A program made the position numbers and the translations under genes. From positions 124,001-188,000 of the forward strand of contig CAWJLP010000012.1 in NCBI GenBank assembly GCA_963843745.1: DNA of 64,000 nucleotides, written 5' to 3'. How positions within the stretch are numbered: the stretch's first letter is position 1; every line of letters starts with the position of its first letter. This document shows positions 1 through 8,521 of the stretch, piece after piece. The notes beneath the pieces were generated by a model. The model was given only the letters and a program-made list of their open reading frames with translations, was not told the origin of the DNA and made no database searches. The DNA is from Trebonia sp963843745 (lineage in GTDB: Bacteria; Actinomycetota; Actinomycetes; Streptosporangiales; Streptosporangiaceae).

Positions 1-299
1 CGGACCGTCTCGCGCAGTGGCGCCAGGTACGGGAGCGCGTTGAACGCCCGGCTCATCACCGCTGCGCGGTACGCCGGGTCGGCCAGCGCCTCCCGGGGGC
101 CCGCTGCCCGGCCCAGCAGCGGTGACCCCGCCTCCGTCCAGCCGCCCGCTCGCAGCGTCGCGGTTACCTGTTCACCCGCGGCCCGGACCCGCTCTGCCGG
201 CAGCAGGCCGCGCAGGAACACGTACCCGTCCGCGGCGAGCCGCGCCCTGAGCGCCTCCGGGTCCCTGGCCAGCCCGCGGGAATCGGCCAGCTCATCCAC
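1..299 (-). CDS. Phytanoyl-CoA dioxygenase-like protein, N-terminal part (truncated by window edge)
   Basis: The minus strand reads from a GTG at 299 through the window edge without a stop, giving about 99 residues. The segment with 'ADGYVFLRGLLPAERV' is typical of the N-terminus of the PhyH family of Fe(II)/2-oxoglutarate dioxygenases, where a DGY(V/L)xxRGLL motif precedes the jelly-roll core. The metal-binding HxD...H residues would lie beyond the window, so activity cannot be judged. An in-frame TAG lies just upstream of the start and an AGGAG lies about 13 bases before it, so the GTG is the only plausible start. The alternative frames here give low-complexity Arg/Ser-rich peptides and look like shadows. 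Confidence 0.68.
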   Translation of the reverse strand, partial: MDELADSRGLARDPEALRARLAADGYVFLRGLLPAERVRAAGEQVTATLRAGGWTEAGSPLLGRAAGPREALADPAYRAAVMSRAFNALPYLAPLRETV

Positions 300-374
300 A
301 CCGTCACGCTAACTCCTCTGCCTGGGAATCCACCGGGCGCCAGCTGGGAAGCCTCCAGGTCAGGGCGACCGGAA

Positions 375-668
375 TTATCCGGTCGCTTCATCGTCGGCGC
401 CAGCCAGGAGGGCCAGGATCTCGCCGATAGTGCGTTCCCGGCTGTCGGTCTCGGGGAGCGGCAGGTGGGCCTGGATCTGGTAGCGGTTGCGGCGGCCGTC
501 CTTGTGCTTGACGACGTACCCGGCCTCGGTGAGATCGGTGACGATGCCGTAGGCGGTGCGCTCGGTGACGCCCGTCCTGGCCGCGATCTCGCGCAGTCGT
601 ACGCCCGGGTCGTGGGCGATGCACAGCAGCACCCGGGCGTGGTTGGTCAGGAAGCTCCAGTCCGCCAC
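375..668 (-). CDS. Small winged helix-turn-helix transcriptional regulator
   Basis: A 97-residue protein consisting almost entirely of one winged-helix domain. 'VRLREIAARTGVTERTAYGIVTDLTEAGYVVKHKDGRRNRYQI' gives the recognition helix followed by the two-stranded wing, as in MarR/ArsR-like regulators of actinobacteria. No effector domain is present, so the signal it senses is unknown. It is divergent from the DUF4389 gene, and an inverted repeat in the shared upstream region (693-717) is a good candidate for its operator. ATG start at 668. Confidence 0.85.
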   Translation of the reverse strand: MADWSFLTNHARVLLCIAHDPGVRLREIAARTGVTERTAYGIVTDLTEAGYVVKHKDGRRNRYQIQAHLPLPETDSRERTIGEILALLAGADDEATG

Positions 669-692
669 GCTCGCATATTACATAATTCATTT

Positions 693-717
693 CCAGAAAT
701 ACATTGCTAGTTTCTGG
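693..717. promoter_or_regulatory. Operator-like inverted repeat between the wHTH gene and the DUF4389 gene
   Basis: CCAGAAA at 693-699 is exactly mirrored by TTTCTGG at 711-717 with an 11-base spacer. It lies in an AT-rich island 25-49 bases upstream of the minus-strand regulator start, in the divergent intergenic region. The size and position fit a dimeric winged-helix regulator; binding is inferred. Confidence 0.5.
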
Positions 718-830
718 TTGCGAACGTAGCGTGAAGACAAACCCATGGGCCGGTGATCCGCCCCGGCCGGCGCCCATCGCGTGCCGGTGTCATGGATGTG
801 GCGCCCGCGTGTACTAACGAGGAGGAAGCC

Positions 831-1568
831 ATGTACCAGAACTACCCCGTGCAGGTGCGAGCGCGGCTGGATGAGCCGTTGAGCCGCTGGCTGTGGCTGG
901 TCAAGTGGCTGCTGGCGATCCCGCACTACATCGTGCTGTTCTTCTTGTGGATCGCGTTCGCCGTCGTCACCGTCATCGCGTTCTTCGCGATCTTGGTCAC
1001 CGGCCGCTACCCCCGTTCGCTGTTCGGCTTCAACCTGGGGGTGCTGCGCTGGTCGTGGCGGGTCGGCTACTACACCTACAGCGCCCTGGGCACCGACCGC
1101 TACCCGCCGTTCAGCCTGGACGAGGAGCCGGACTACCCGGCGACGCTGGACATCGCCTACCCGCAGCGGCTGTCCCGCGGCCTGGTCCTGGTCAAGTGGT
1201 GGCTGCTGGCGATCCCGCAGTACGCCATCGTCGCGGTGTTCGCCGGCGGCGCCGCCTACACCTCGACCGGGGGCTCTGGGCACGCCTGGCAGGCCGATGC
1301 CCTGTCCGGCGGCCTGATCGGGCTGCTGGTGTGCTTCGCGGCGATCACGCTGCTGGTCGCGGGCCGCTACCCGCGAGGGCTCTATGACTTCGTCATGGGC
1401 ATGAACCGCTGGGTGCTGCGGGTCATCGCCTACGCCGCCTTGATGACCGACGCCTACCCGCCGTTCCGCCTGGACCAGGGCGGCGCCGACGCACCCGCCC
1501 CCGCACCCGATGACCCCGCACCCGCCTCGGCCGCCTCGGCCCTGACTCCGGCCGCACCCGTCAGCTGA
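831..1568 (+). CDS. DUF4389 domain membrane protein (two repeats)
   Basis: A 245-residue membrane protein with two copies of the DUF4389 unit. Each copy has a 'W-L-VKW-LLAIPH/QY' hydrophobic segment, a loop with 'GRYPR(S/G)L', then 'R-W..RV..Y..' and 'YPPF(S/R)LD'. Four membrane segments are likely, and the C-terminal tail is rich in Ala, Pro and Asp. The family is common in actinobacteria and has no established biochemical role. The start is fixed by a strong GAGGAGG ribosome site at 819-826 upstream of the ATG; the longer frame from 753 lacks this signal. Confidence 0.88.
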   Translation: MYQNYPVQVRARLDEPLSRWLWLVKWLLAIPHYIVLFFLWIAFAVVTVIAFFAILVTGRYPRSLFGFNLGVLRWSWRVGYYTYSALGTDRYPPFSLDEEPDYPATLDIAYPQRLSRGLVLVKWWLLAIPQYAIVAVFAGGAAYTSTGGSGHAWQADALSGGLIGLLVCFAAITLLVAGRYPRGLYDFVMGMNRWVLRVIAYAALMTDAYPPFRLDQGGADAPAPAPDDPAPASAASALTPAAPVS

Positions 1569-1596
1569 AGGACCCGGTGGCCGTAAGGAGACCAAC

Positions 1597-2367
1597 ATGA
1601 CGACCGCCATGCGGATCCCAGCGACGAAAAAAGTCCCAATGGACTCGACGAGGAAGACCGCGCTCGTCGCGGGCATCTTTTACCTGATCACCTTCATCTC
1701 GATCCCCACGCTCTTCCTCTACAGCCCGGTGAAAAACCACCAGGACTGGATCCTCGGCTCCGGCGGCCACACTGCCGTGCTCGTCGGCGGCTTCCTCGAA
1801 GTGATCGTCGCCCTCGCCGGCATCGGCACCGCCGTCACCTTGTATCCGGTCCTCAAACGGCAGAACGAAGGCGCCGCGCTCGGCTTCGTCACCGCCCGCG
1901 TCATCGAAGGCAGCATGATCTTCGCCGGCGTCGTCAGCCTGCTGTCGCTGGTGACCATGCGACAGCACCTAAGCGGCGCGGCCGGAGCAAACACAGCCGC
2001 GCTCGTCACCACCGGCGCCTCCCACGTCGCGGTCTACAACTGGACGTTCCTGCTCGGGCAAAGCACCATGCCCGCCATCAACGCACTGCTGCTGGGCACC
2101 TTGCTATACCGGTCCCGGCTCGTACCCCGCGCCCTGCCCATCCTGGGGCTCATCGGAGCCCCCCTGCTCCTCACCGCCGACATCGCCACGCTCTTCGGCG
2201 CCATCGGCCAGTACTCCAAGGTGGCCGCCCTCGCCGCCCTCCCGATAGCCGTCTGGGAGCTCTCCCTCGGCCTCTGGCTAACCTTCAAGGGCTTCAACCC
2301 CTCCCCCATCACAGCCGGAATGACCGCAGCCGACACCGCGCCCCCCTACCACGACGTCACCGCCTGA
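1597..2367 (+). CDS. DUF4386 family membrane protein
   Basis: A 256-residue protein with about six hydrophobic segments. It opens with 'TRKTALVAGIFYLITFISIP' and contains 'YPVLKRQNEG', 'VIEGSMI' and 'ELSLGLWLTFKGF', the pattern of DUF4386 integral membrane proteins. The function of the family is not known. It lies 28 bases after the DUF4389 gene on the same strand with its own AAGGAGA site, so the two are probably co-transcribed. A second in-frame ATG at 1639 is a possible alternative start because family members usually begin near the 'MDSTRKTA' sequence. Confidence 0.85.
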   Translation: MTTAMRIPATKKVPMDSTRKTALVAGIFYLITFISIPTLFLYSPVKNHQDWILGSGGHTAVLVGGFLEVIVALAGIGTAVTLYPVLKRQNEGAALGFVTARVIEGSMIFAGVVSLLSLVTMRQHLSGAAGANTAALVTTGASHVAVYNWTFLLGQSTMPAINALLLGTLLYRSRLVPRALPILGLIGAPLLLTADIATLFGAIGQYSKVAALAALPIAVWELSLGLWLTFKGFNPSPITAGMTAADTAPPYHDVTA

Positions 2368-2480
2368 CCCCAGAACACGGCCGGGCCGACCAAGGGCCTG
2401 CCGGCACCGTGCTCGCCGCCGTCATGGCCACGACCGCCGCCTGATAGCGAAGCCAGACCAAACCCAAAGGCGATGAACGC

Positions 2481-2657
2481 ATGAGCACCGCGGCGAACCA
2501 TACGACGCGCGCCAGCCATTCCAGCTCCGTGCCTGCTGCCCTGCGCGCACAAGTCGTCATGGTGCCCGAGGCCGGGCATTACCCGCAGTCGCGGCGGCCC
2601 GGCATCACCACCGGCGCAGTCCTGCGCTTCCTGGAATCGGTCACGGGCCGTGCCTAG
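2481..2657 (+). pseudogene. C-terminal remnant of an alpha/beta hydrolase
   Basis: A short 58-codon frame ends in 'VVMVPEAGHYPQSRRP' followed by 'TTGAVLRFLESV'. This matches the extreme C-terminus of alpha/beta-fold hydrolases, including the catalytic-triad His in the GHYP motif. The N-terminal nucleophile domain is absent, and an in-frame stop (TAG at 2445) prevents extension upstream. It overlaps the first codons of the next gene by a few bases. It is most simply a deletion remnant; a functional micro-protein cannot be excluded. Confidence 0.6.
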
Positions 2658-5205
2658 GCAGGCCCGCACGTCCGAGCAGGCGGGGGCGGATCGCCGGCCA
2701 GGTAGCCGCGCCGCAGAGCCGGAAGTGACCGTGACCAGGCGCACCACTCCCGCCGCTGACCGCGCTCGCGGCGCAGTCACCGAAGAGCCGCCCACGACAG
2801 ATTCGTCCAGGATGCGGCTGGCCGCCGGGGAGCCGAAGATCCGGCCGCGGGACCGTGTCCTGGCGCCCGCGCGGTACCGGCATCCGGGCGATGTGATCCG
2901 CCTGATCGCCGCGGTCTTGGTGCTGGCCGCCGCGGCCGTGACCGCCGTGCTGCTGCCCGCCCTGCTCCGGCCGGCCGCGGCGATCACCGCGGTCGGGCCC
3001 GCGACCGCGGCCGGGCGCGTGCTGACCGGCCTGGTCCAGGTGACGGTCGCGGCGGCGGCCCTGGTGCTGCTGGTCGCCGCCCTGCGGTACCGCCGGTTCC
3101 GCGTGCTGTTCACCGTGGCGGGCGGGTTCGCGGCGGCGGCGGCCCTGATGGCCGCAATCACCTACCTGGCCGGGCCGGGCGGCTCGGCGCTGCCCGCGGG
3201 GCTGCGCCAGGGTTCCTGGCTGGCCGGCGCCGGTTTCCCCGATCCAGCCGTGCTGGCGGGGCTGGTGGCGGTGGCGGTGGCCGCGGCACCGTGGCTGAGC
3301 CGGCCATGGCGCCGGGCGGCCTGGGCCATGCTGCTGCTGATCAGCGCGGCCCGGCTGGTCACGGGCGGGCTGCTGCCCATGCAGGTGGTCCTGGCGCTGG
3401 CCGTCGGGGTGACCGTGGGGGCGGGTCTGCTGGTGGCGTTCGGTGTGCCGGACCGGCGGATGGGCTGCGCCGGGGTGGCAGCGGCGCTTCGCGCGGGTGG
3501 CGTGGCGGTCAGCCAGGTGACCGGGCCGCTGCGCGCCGCGAAGGGATCGCGGCCGTTCGAGGCGACCACCGGCGACGGGAACGGCCTGTTCGTGAAGGTT
3601 TTCGGCTCCGACCAGCGGGACGCCGACCTGCTGTACCGGGCCTGGCGCGGTGTCCGGCTGCGCGGCGTCGGCGACACCAGGCCCGCGGCCTCGCTGCTGG
3701 CGGCCGTCGAGCATGAGGCGCTGCTGGCCGTGATGGCCGAGCGGGCCGGCGTCGCGGTGCCGCACGTCGGCCAGGTCATCAGGGCGAAGGACGGGTCGGT
3801 GCTGCTGACCATGGAACTGGTAGCAGGCCAGTCCCTGGATCACATTCCGGACGATCGGATTACCGATCAGCTAGCGCGGAGCCTGTGGCGCGAGGTCGAC
3901 CGGCTGCACCAGGCCAGGATCGCGCACCGGTCGCTGCACGGCAGCAACATCATGATCGGCCAGGACGGGTCTGCCGTGCTGACCGACTTCAGCTTCGCCG
4001 AGCTCGCCGCGACCAGCCGCCAGCGGGCGATCGACGTGGCCGAGCTGCTCACCTCGCTGGCCGGCCGGATCGGCCCGGACCGTGCCGTCGCCACCGCCGC
4101 GGCCGTGATCGGCGCCAGCGGCGTCGCCACCGCCGTGCCGCTACTGCAGCCGCTCGCGCTGTCGGCCGGCACCCGGCGCGCGATCAAGGGCCAGGACGGG
4201 CTGCTGAAGAACACGCGCGCGGCCGCGATCGCGGCCTCCGGCGACGACGCTGACAAGGACCTCGTCCGGCTGCAGCGGGTGCGGCCGCGTACGCTGCTGG
4301 CGATCGTCGCGCTGGCCGGCGCCTTCTACTTCCTGCTGCCGCAGATCGCCGATGTGAGCAGCAGCTGGCACGCGCTGCAGCACGTCAACTGGGCCTGGCT
4401 GCCGGTGATCATCGGCCTGTCCGCGCTGACCTACGTGGCCAGCGCGATGGCGCTGATCGGCGCGGTTCCCGGCCATGTCCCGTTCGGCCCCGCCGTGCTG
4501 ACGCAGGGCGCCTCATCCTTCATCAACCGGGTGTCGCCAGCCAACGTCGGCGGGATGGCGCTGAACGCCCGGTTCCTGCAGAAGAGCGGAACCAGCACCC
4601 CGGCCAGCGTAGCGGCGGTCGGCGTGAACGCCCTCGCGGGCGCCATCATGCACATCGTGCTGATCGTGGTTTTCTTCGCGCTGGCCGGCCACGACCTCAC
4701 GAAAGCGTTCAAGCTGCCGTCGGCCAGCAAGATCCTGCTCATCCTGGCGGTGATCATCGCGGTCATCGGAGTAGTCCTGGCGACACGCCCCGGCCGCCGC
4801 TGGACCCGCAAGCAGCTGATCCCCGGCGTCCGCTCCGCGGCCGGCAGCCTGCGCCAGGCCGCCGCCAGCCCGGTCAAGCTGGGCTTGCTGTTGGGCGGCT
4901 CGGCCCTGATCACCCTCGCCTACATCGCCGGGCTGGACGCCTCGGTCCAGGCGTTCGGCGGGGGCCCTGGCCTGGTCGTGCTCGGCGCGGTGTACCTGGC
5001 CGCCGCGGCGCTGGCGGCGGCCGCCCCCACGCCAGGCGGCCTCGGCGCGATCGAGGCGGCGCTGGTCGCCGGGCTGACCGGCGTCGGCATGCAGCCCGGG
5101 CCCGCGGTCTCGGCCGTGCTGCTGTACCGGCTCGCCACCTACTGGCTGCCGGTACTGCCCGGCTGGCTGTGCTGGCGGTCCCTGCAGCACCGGGGATACG
5201 TATGA
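2650..5205 (+). CDS. LPG-synthase-TM (flippase-like) protein with embedded pseudokinase domain
   Basis: An 851-residue membrane protein in three parts. Residues about 80-280 are a hydrophobic N-terminal bundle. Residues about 290-500 are a kinase-like domain with the ATP-Lys in 'LFVKVFG' (about 315), an αC-type Glu, 'IAHRSLHGSNIMI' (about 424) and 'LTDFSFAE' (about 443). Residues 545-851 are a lysylphosphatidylglycerol-synthase TM/UPF0104 domain with 'TPGGLGAIEAALVAGL' near the end. The HRD Asp is Ser, so catalytic phosphotransfer is doubtful although Asn and the DFG-type Asp remain. Related proteins are thought to act on or flip lipids. The GTG at 2650 has no clear ribosome site; an ATG at 2812 is an alternative. 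The stop overlaps an ATGA at 5202. Confidence 0.8.
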   Translation: MPRQARTSEQAGADRRPGSRAAEPEVTVTRRTTPAADRARGAVTEEPPTTDSSRMRLAAGEPKIRPRDRVLAPARYRHPGDVIRLIAAVLVLAAAAVTAVLLPALLRPAAAITAVGPATAAGRVLTGLVQVTVAAAALVLLVAALRYRRFRVLFTVAGGFAAAAALMAAITYLAGPGGSALPAGLRQGSWLAGAGFPDPAVLAGLVAVAVAAAPWLSRPWRRAAWAMLLLISAARLVTGGLLPMQVVLALAVGVTVGAGLLVAFGVPDRRMGCAGVAAALRAGGVAVSQVTGPLRAAKGSRPFEATTGDGNGLFVKVFGSDQRDADLLYRAWRGVRLRGVGDTRPAASLLAAVEHEALLAVMAERAGVAVPHVGQVIRAKDGSVLLTMELVAGQSLDHIPDDRITDQLARSLWREVDRLHQARIAHRSLHGSNIMIGQDGSAVLTDFSFAELAATSRQRAIDVAELLTSLAGRIGPDRAVATAAAVIGASGVATAVPLLQPLALSAGTRRAIKGQDGLLKNTRAAAIAASGDDADKDLVRLQRVRPRTLLAIVALAGAFYFLLPQIADVSSSWHALQHVNWAWLPVIIGLSALTYVASAMALIGAVPGHVPFGPAVLTQGASSFINRVSPANVGGMALNARFLQKSGTSTPASVAAVGVNALAGAIMHIVLIVVFFALAGHDLTKAFKLPSASKILLILAVIIAVIGVVLATRPGRRWTRKQLIPGVRSAAGSLRQAAASPVKLGLLLGGSALITLAYIAGLDASVQAFGGGPGLVVLGAVYLAAAALAAAAPTPGGLGAIEAALVAGLTGVGMQPGPAVSAVLLYRLATYWLPVLPGWLCWRSLQHRGYV

Positions 5206-5363
5206 CCGCCGGCCCGCGGCCGGCCCCGCGCGCACCAGCGCGGGTGCCGGTCGTGCCCGCCGGTCGCCGCCGCCGCTCAGGCGGTGCCCCGCCCGAAGAA
5301 GCGGGGTCCCAGGCTCCGGGCACGTGCGGAGCAACCTTTTCTTCTCGACCCGCACGGAACGTC

Positions 5364-6335
5364 ATGAGAGCAGAGCCGGAACGACGGACGGTGGCGTACG
5401 TAGCCTGTCTGGCGCTGGCTATCGTGTGCTGCGCCTGCGCCTGCGCCTGCAGCAGCGCGCCGCCTGATTCTGCCGACGGGGCCGCCCAGCACGGCGCCGT
5501 CATTACCGTCGGGTCATTCGACTTCCCGGAGAGCGTGCTGCTCGCCGACATCTACGCCGACGCGCTCACGACGCGGGGCTTCCCCGTCCGCGTCCTGCCG
5601 GACCTGGGCCCTCGCGAGCTGGTGGACCCGGCGCTGATGAACGGACTGGTCCAGGTGGTGCCGGAGTACTCCGGATCGGCAGTTGAGTTCGCCAGCGTGG
5701 GACGGCAGTCCGCGACGTCCGATGTTACGGCGACCGGCAGGGCGCTGACCGAGCAGGTGGCTGGCCGGGGGCTGGTGGCGGGCCGACCGTCCGCCGCCCA
5801 GGACGGCAACGTCATCGTGGTCACCGCCGCGACCGCGGCCCGCTATCACCTGCGATCCGTTGCCGACCTGGCCCGGGCGGCGCCGCGGCTGGCGTTCGGC
5901 GGCCCGCCCGAATGCCCGGAGCGCGTCTACTGCCTGCTGGGGCTGAAGCAGGTTTACGGGCTCCGGTTCCGGGTCTTCATACCGCTGGACGCCGGGGGCC
6001 CGCTGACGCTGCAGGCCCTGCAGGCAGGGGACATCGGCGTCGCGCTGCTGTTCAGCACCGACCCGGCCATCACGACGGACCACCTGGTGGTGCTGGCCGA
6101 CGACCGCGGCCTGCAGCCGGCCGAGAACATCGTCCCGCTGGTGCGCCGCGATGCCGTCGCCCGCTACGGCCCGCGGCTGCTCGCGGTGCTCAACGCGGTG
6201 TCGGCGCGGCTGACGACCGGCTCGCTGCGTGCCCTGGACGCGCGGGTGGAACTACGCGGGCAGGATCCGCGCCTGGTGGCCGAGAGCTGGCTGCGGACGC
6301 AGGGACTGGCCCCGATGGGAGGTGCGTCGCAGTGA
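5364..6335 (+). CDS. Glycine betaine/choline-type ABC substrate-binding lipoprotein (OpuAC/ProX family)
   Basis: A 323-residue exported solute-binding protein. The N-terminus 'VAYVACLALAIVCCACACAC' followed by SS is a lipoprotein-like signal with several candidate lipobox cysteines. The mature part opens with 'VGSFDFPESVLLADIYADAL' and 'LVQVVPEYSGSAVEFA', the signature of osmoprotectant-binding ProX/OpuCC proteins. No permease or ATPase gene is next to it, so it may serve a distant transporter or a sensing role. The start at 5364 is chosen because it places the signal peptide at the N-terminus. An ATG at 5202 overlapping the previous stop would add about 54 low-complexity residues and is the main alternative. 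The stop overlaps the next GTG. Confidence 0.78.
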   Translation: MRAEPERRTVAYVACLALAIVCCACACACSSAPPDSADGAAQHGAVITVGSFDFPESVLLADIYADALTTRGFPVRVLPDLGPRELVDPALMNGLVQVVPEYSGSAVEFASVGRQSATSDVTATGRALTEQVAGRGLVAGRPSAAQDGNVIVVTAATAARYHLRSVADLARAAPRLAFGGPPECPERVYCLLGLKQVYGLRFRVFIPLDAGGPLTLQALQAGDIGVALLFSTDPAITTDHLVVLADDRGLQPAENIVPLVRRDAVARYGPRLLAVLNAVSARLTTGSLRALDARVELRGQDPRLVAESWLRTQGLAPMGGASQ

Positions 6336-8521
6336 GCGAGAAGGCGGAGACGGTGACCACGCGGGGCGGCACGGCGAGCCTTCCGCCGGGTCCCGCCGTG
6401 CGGCGGACGCCGCGCCGGCGCCCCACGGGTGCGCCCCCGCCGCTGCCGCACCCGGTCTCGGTTACCACCAGGGCCTGGCTGGTCCTGGCGGTGGTCGTCC
6501 TGGCCGGCCTGATCGTGATCTTGGTGCGGGCCCCGTCGCTGCGGCTCGATGATCAGGTCAACGCAACGGTGCTCCGGCCTTTCGCGCGGGCCCGGACGCC
6601 GTGGCTGACCGGTATCGCCAACGGGATCGTGGCGGCCGACTCCGGCTGGGGAGCCACGGTGACCGGGCTGTCGGCGGTCGTATTGACGATGGTGTTCCGG
6701 CGCTGGCGGCACCTGCTGGTGTTCCTGTGCAGCCTGGGTTTCGTCAAACTTGCCGGGTTCTTCATCAATCGACTGCTCGCGCGGCCGCGGCCGTACGGCG
6801 TGCCGATCACCGGGGGCTGGGCGGGATACTCGGCGCCGGCGCTCCAGGTGGCGATCCTCACCACCTTGCTGATGGGCATCGCCTACTGCCTGGTCGTTCC
6901 CGGGCGGCCTCGCTCCTATGTCAAGGCGACCATAGCTGTCATCGTCGCCGTGTACTGCCTGGCTTGCCTGTACCTGGCTGTCGATCACGTGGACGACGTG
7001 CTGCTGGGCGTCGCGCTCGGTGTCGCGATCCCGGTCACTGCGTTCCGGTTTTTCACCCCGAACGAGGTGTTCCCGGTGGCCTACCGGAGCGGCAACACCG
7101 CGCACGTGGATGTGACCGGCGCGCGCGGCGAGGCGATTCGGCAGGGCGTGCGCGACCAGCTCGGGTTCACCGTCACCGGCATCACGCCGGTCGGGCTGGA
7201 GTCCTCAGCCGGCTCCACCCCGCTGCGGCTGCGGGCCGAGGGCGGCCCGCAGGAGTACCTGTTCGGTAAGCTCTACACCAAGGGCCACGTCCGCGCCGAC
7301 CGCTGGTACAAGATCTGGCGGACGATCCTGTACGGCTCCCTGGAGGACGAGCACCCCTTCCAGACCGTGCGGCGGCTGGCCGAATACGAGGACTACGCGC
7401 TGCGCCTGCTGCAAGACGCCGGGATCGCCGTGGCCAGGCCCTACGGCATCGTGGAGATCACCCCCGAACGGGAGTACCTGCTGGTCACCGAGTACTTCGA
7501 CGGCGCGGTGGAAATCGGCGACGCCGACATCGACGACCAGGTGATCGACCAGGGACTGCAGCTGATCCGCACGCTATGGGACGCGGGGATCGCCCACCGC
7601 GACATCAAGCCGGGCAACCTGATGGTCCGCGCCGGGCAGCTGCTGCTGATCGACGTGGCCTTCGCCCAGGTGCGCCCCTCCCCGTGGCGGCAGGCCGTCG
7701 ACCTGGGCAACATGATGCTGGTGCTGGCGGTCCGCACCGACCCCGCGCGGGTGTACCAGCGGGCGCTGAATTATTTCACCGAGGCCGAGCTCGCCGAGGC
7801 CTTCGCCGCCACCCGCGGGGTCGCCAGCCCGACGCAGCTGCGCGCCTTCATGAAACGCGATCCCCGGGACCTGCTCGCCGAGTTCCGCAAGCTCGCCCCG
7901 CCGCGGCGCCCGATCGGGCTGCAGCGCTGGAGCGCCCGGCGGGTGAGCCGGGCCGCGGCGATGCTCGCCGTCATCGCCGTGACCACCTATGTCACCTACA
8001 CCTTGTTCCTCCCGCTCCCCAACCCAGGTGCGCAGGCGCCCGACTGCGGCACCGGCCACGCGATGATCCTGGCGGCCCAGGCGGTTCCCTCGGCGGCCCT
8101 GCTGCCCTGCATTGCGGCGCTCCCGTCTGGCTGGACCGCGCCCGGCACCGACGCCGAGATCGCCAGCGGGCAGGCCAGCTTCTGGCTAGACTCCGGCCAG
8201 GCCGGGATCCAGGCGGTGACGATCACCCTGACCGCAACCTGCGACACCTCGGGTGCCCAGCAGATCCCCTCCGACCAGCCCGGCACCCGCCGGTTCGAGC
8301 GCCCGCTGAGCCTGGTCCCGCAGTTCTCCGACATTCGCTACTACACCTTCCCGGGCGGATGCGCCACCTACCAGTTCCGCTTCGCGCCCGGCGCATCCCC
8401 GTCCCTGGCCGCCGTCGTTGACAGCGCGCTGTCCTTCATGCCCCGGTCGGTGCTGGTCGGCCTTGTCCGCCGCACCGAGGGCCTGGCCCTGTGCGGGCGA
8501 GGTGCCGCATGCCCGGGATGA
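6332..8521 (+). CDS. PAP2-like/protein-kinase fusion membrane protein, copy 1
   Basis: A 729-residue protein with a Pro/Arg-rich cytosolic N-terminus, a PAP2-type membrane domain (about 45-240), a RIO/Bud32-like kinase domain (about 270-470), one membrane span (about 543-563) and a C-terminal domain probably outside the membrane. Kinase features are intact: Lys in 'YLFGKLYTKGH', 'IAHRDIKPGNLMV' and 'LIDVAFA'. In the PAP2 part motif 1 (RPRPYG) remains, but the PSGH motif is replaced by 'SAPALQ', removing the catalytic His, so the phosphatase half is probably inactive. The GTG start at 6332 overlaps the preceding TGA (GTGA). A frame open from 5912 lies inside the binding-protein gene and is not used. 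Confidence 0.8.
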   Translation: MSEKAETVTTRGGTASLPPGPAVRRTPRRRPTGAPPPLPHPVSVTTRAWLVLAVVVLAGLIVILVRAPSLRLDDQVNATVLRPFARARTPWLTGIANGIVAADSGWGATVTGLSAVVLTMVFRRWRHLLVFLCSLGFVKLAGFFINRLLARPRPYGVPITGGWAGYSAPALQVAILTTLLMGIAYCLVVPGRPRSYVKATIAVIVAVYCLACLYLAVDHVDDVLLGVALGVAIPVTAFRFFTPNEVFPVAYRSGNTAHVDVTGARGEAIRQGVRDQLGFTVTGITPVGLESSAGSTPLRLRAEGGPQEYLFGKLYTKGHVRADRWYKIWRTILYGSLEDEHPFQTVRRLAEYEDYALRLLQDAGIAVARPYGIVEITPEREYLLVTEYFDGAVEIGDADIDDQVIDQGLQLIRTLWDAGIAHRDIKPGNLMVRAGQLLLIDVAFAQVRPSPWRQAVDLGNMMLVLAVRTDPARVYQRALNYFTEAELAEAFAATRGVASPTQLRAFMKRDPRDLLAEFRKLAPPRRPIGLQRWSARRVSRAAAMLAVIAVTTYVTYTLFLPLPNPGAQAPDCGTGHAMILAAQAVPSAALLPCIAALPSGWTAPGTDAEIASGQASFWLDSGQAGIQAVTITLTATCDTSGAQQIPSDQPGTRRFERPLSLVPQFSDIRYYTFPGGCATYQFRFAPGASPSLAAVVDSALSFMPRSVLVGLVRRTEGLALCGRGAACPG

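Noticed and set aside
687..1676. Long minus-strand frame opposite the DUF4389 gene
   Set aside because: It is Arg/Gly/Gln-rich, lacks motifs, and mirrors the third-codon GC pattern of a real gene on the other strand.
5912..6331. 420-base N-terminal extension of the first PAP2-kinase fusion
   Set aside because: It runs in another frame through the binding-protein gene. The GTG at 6332 overlaps that gene's stop and matches the N-terminus of the second copy.
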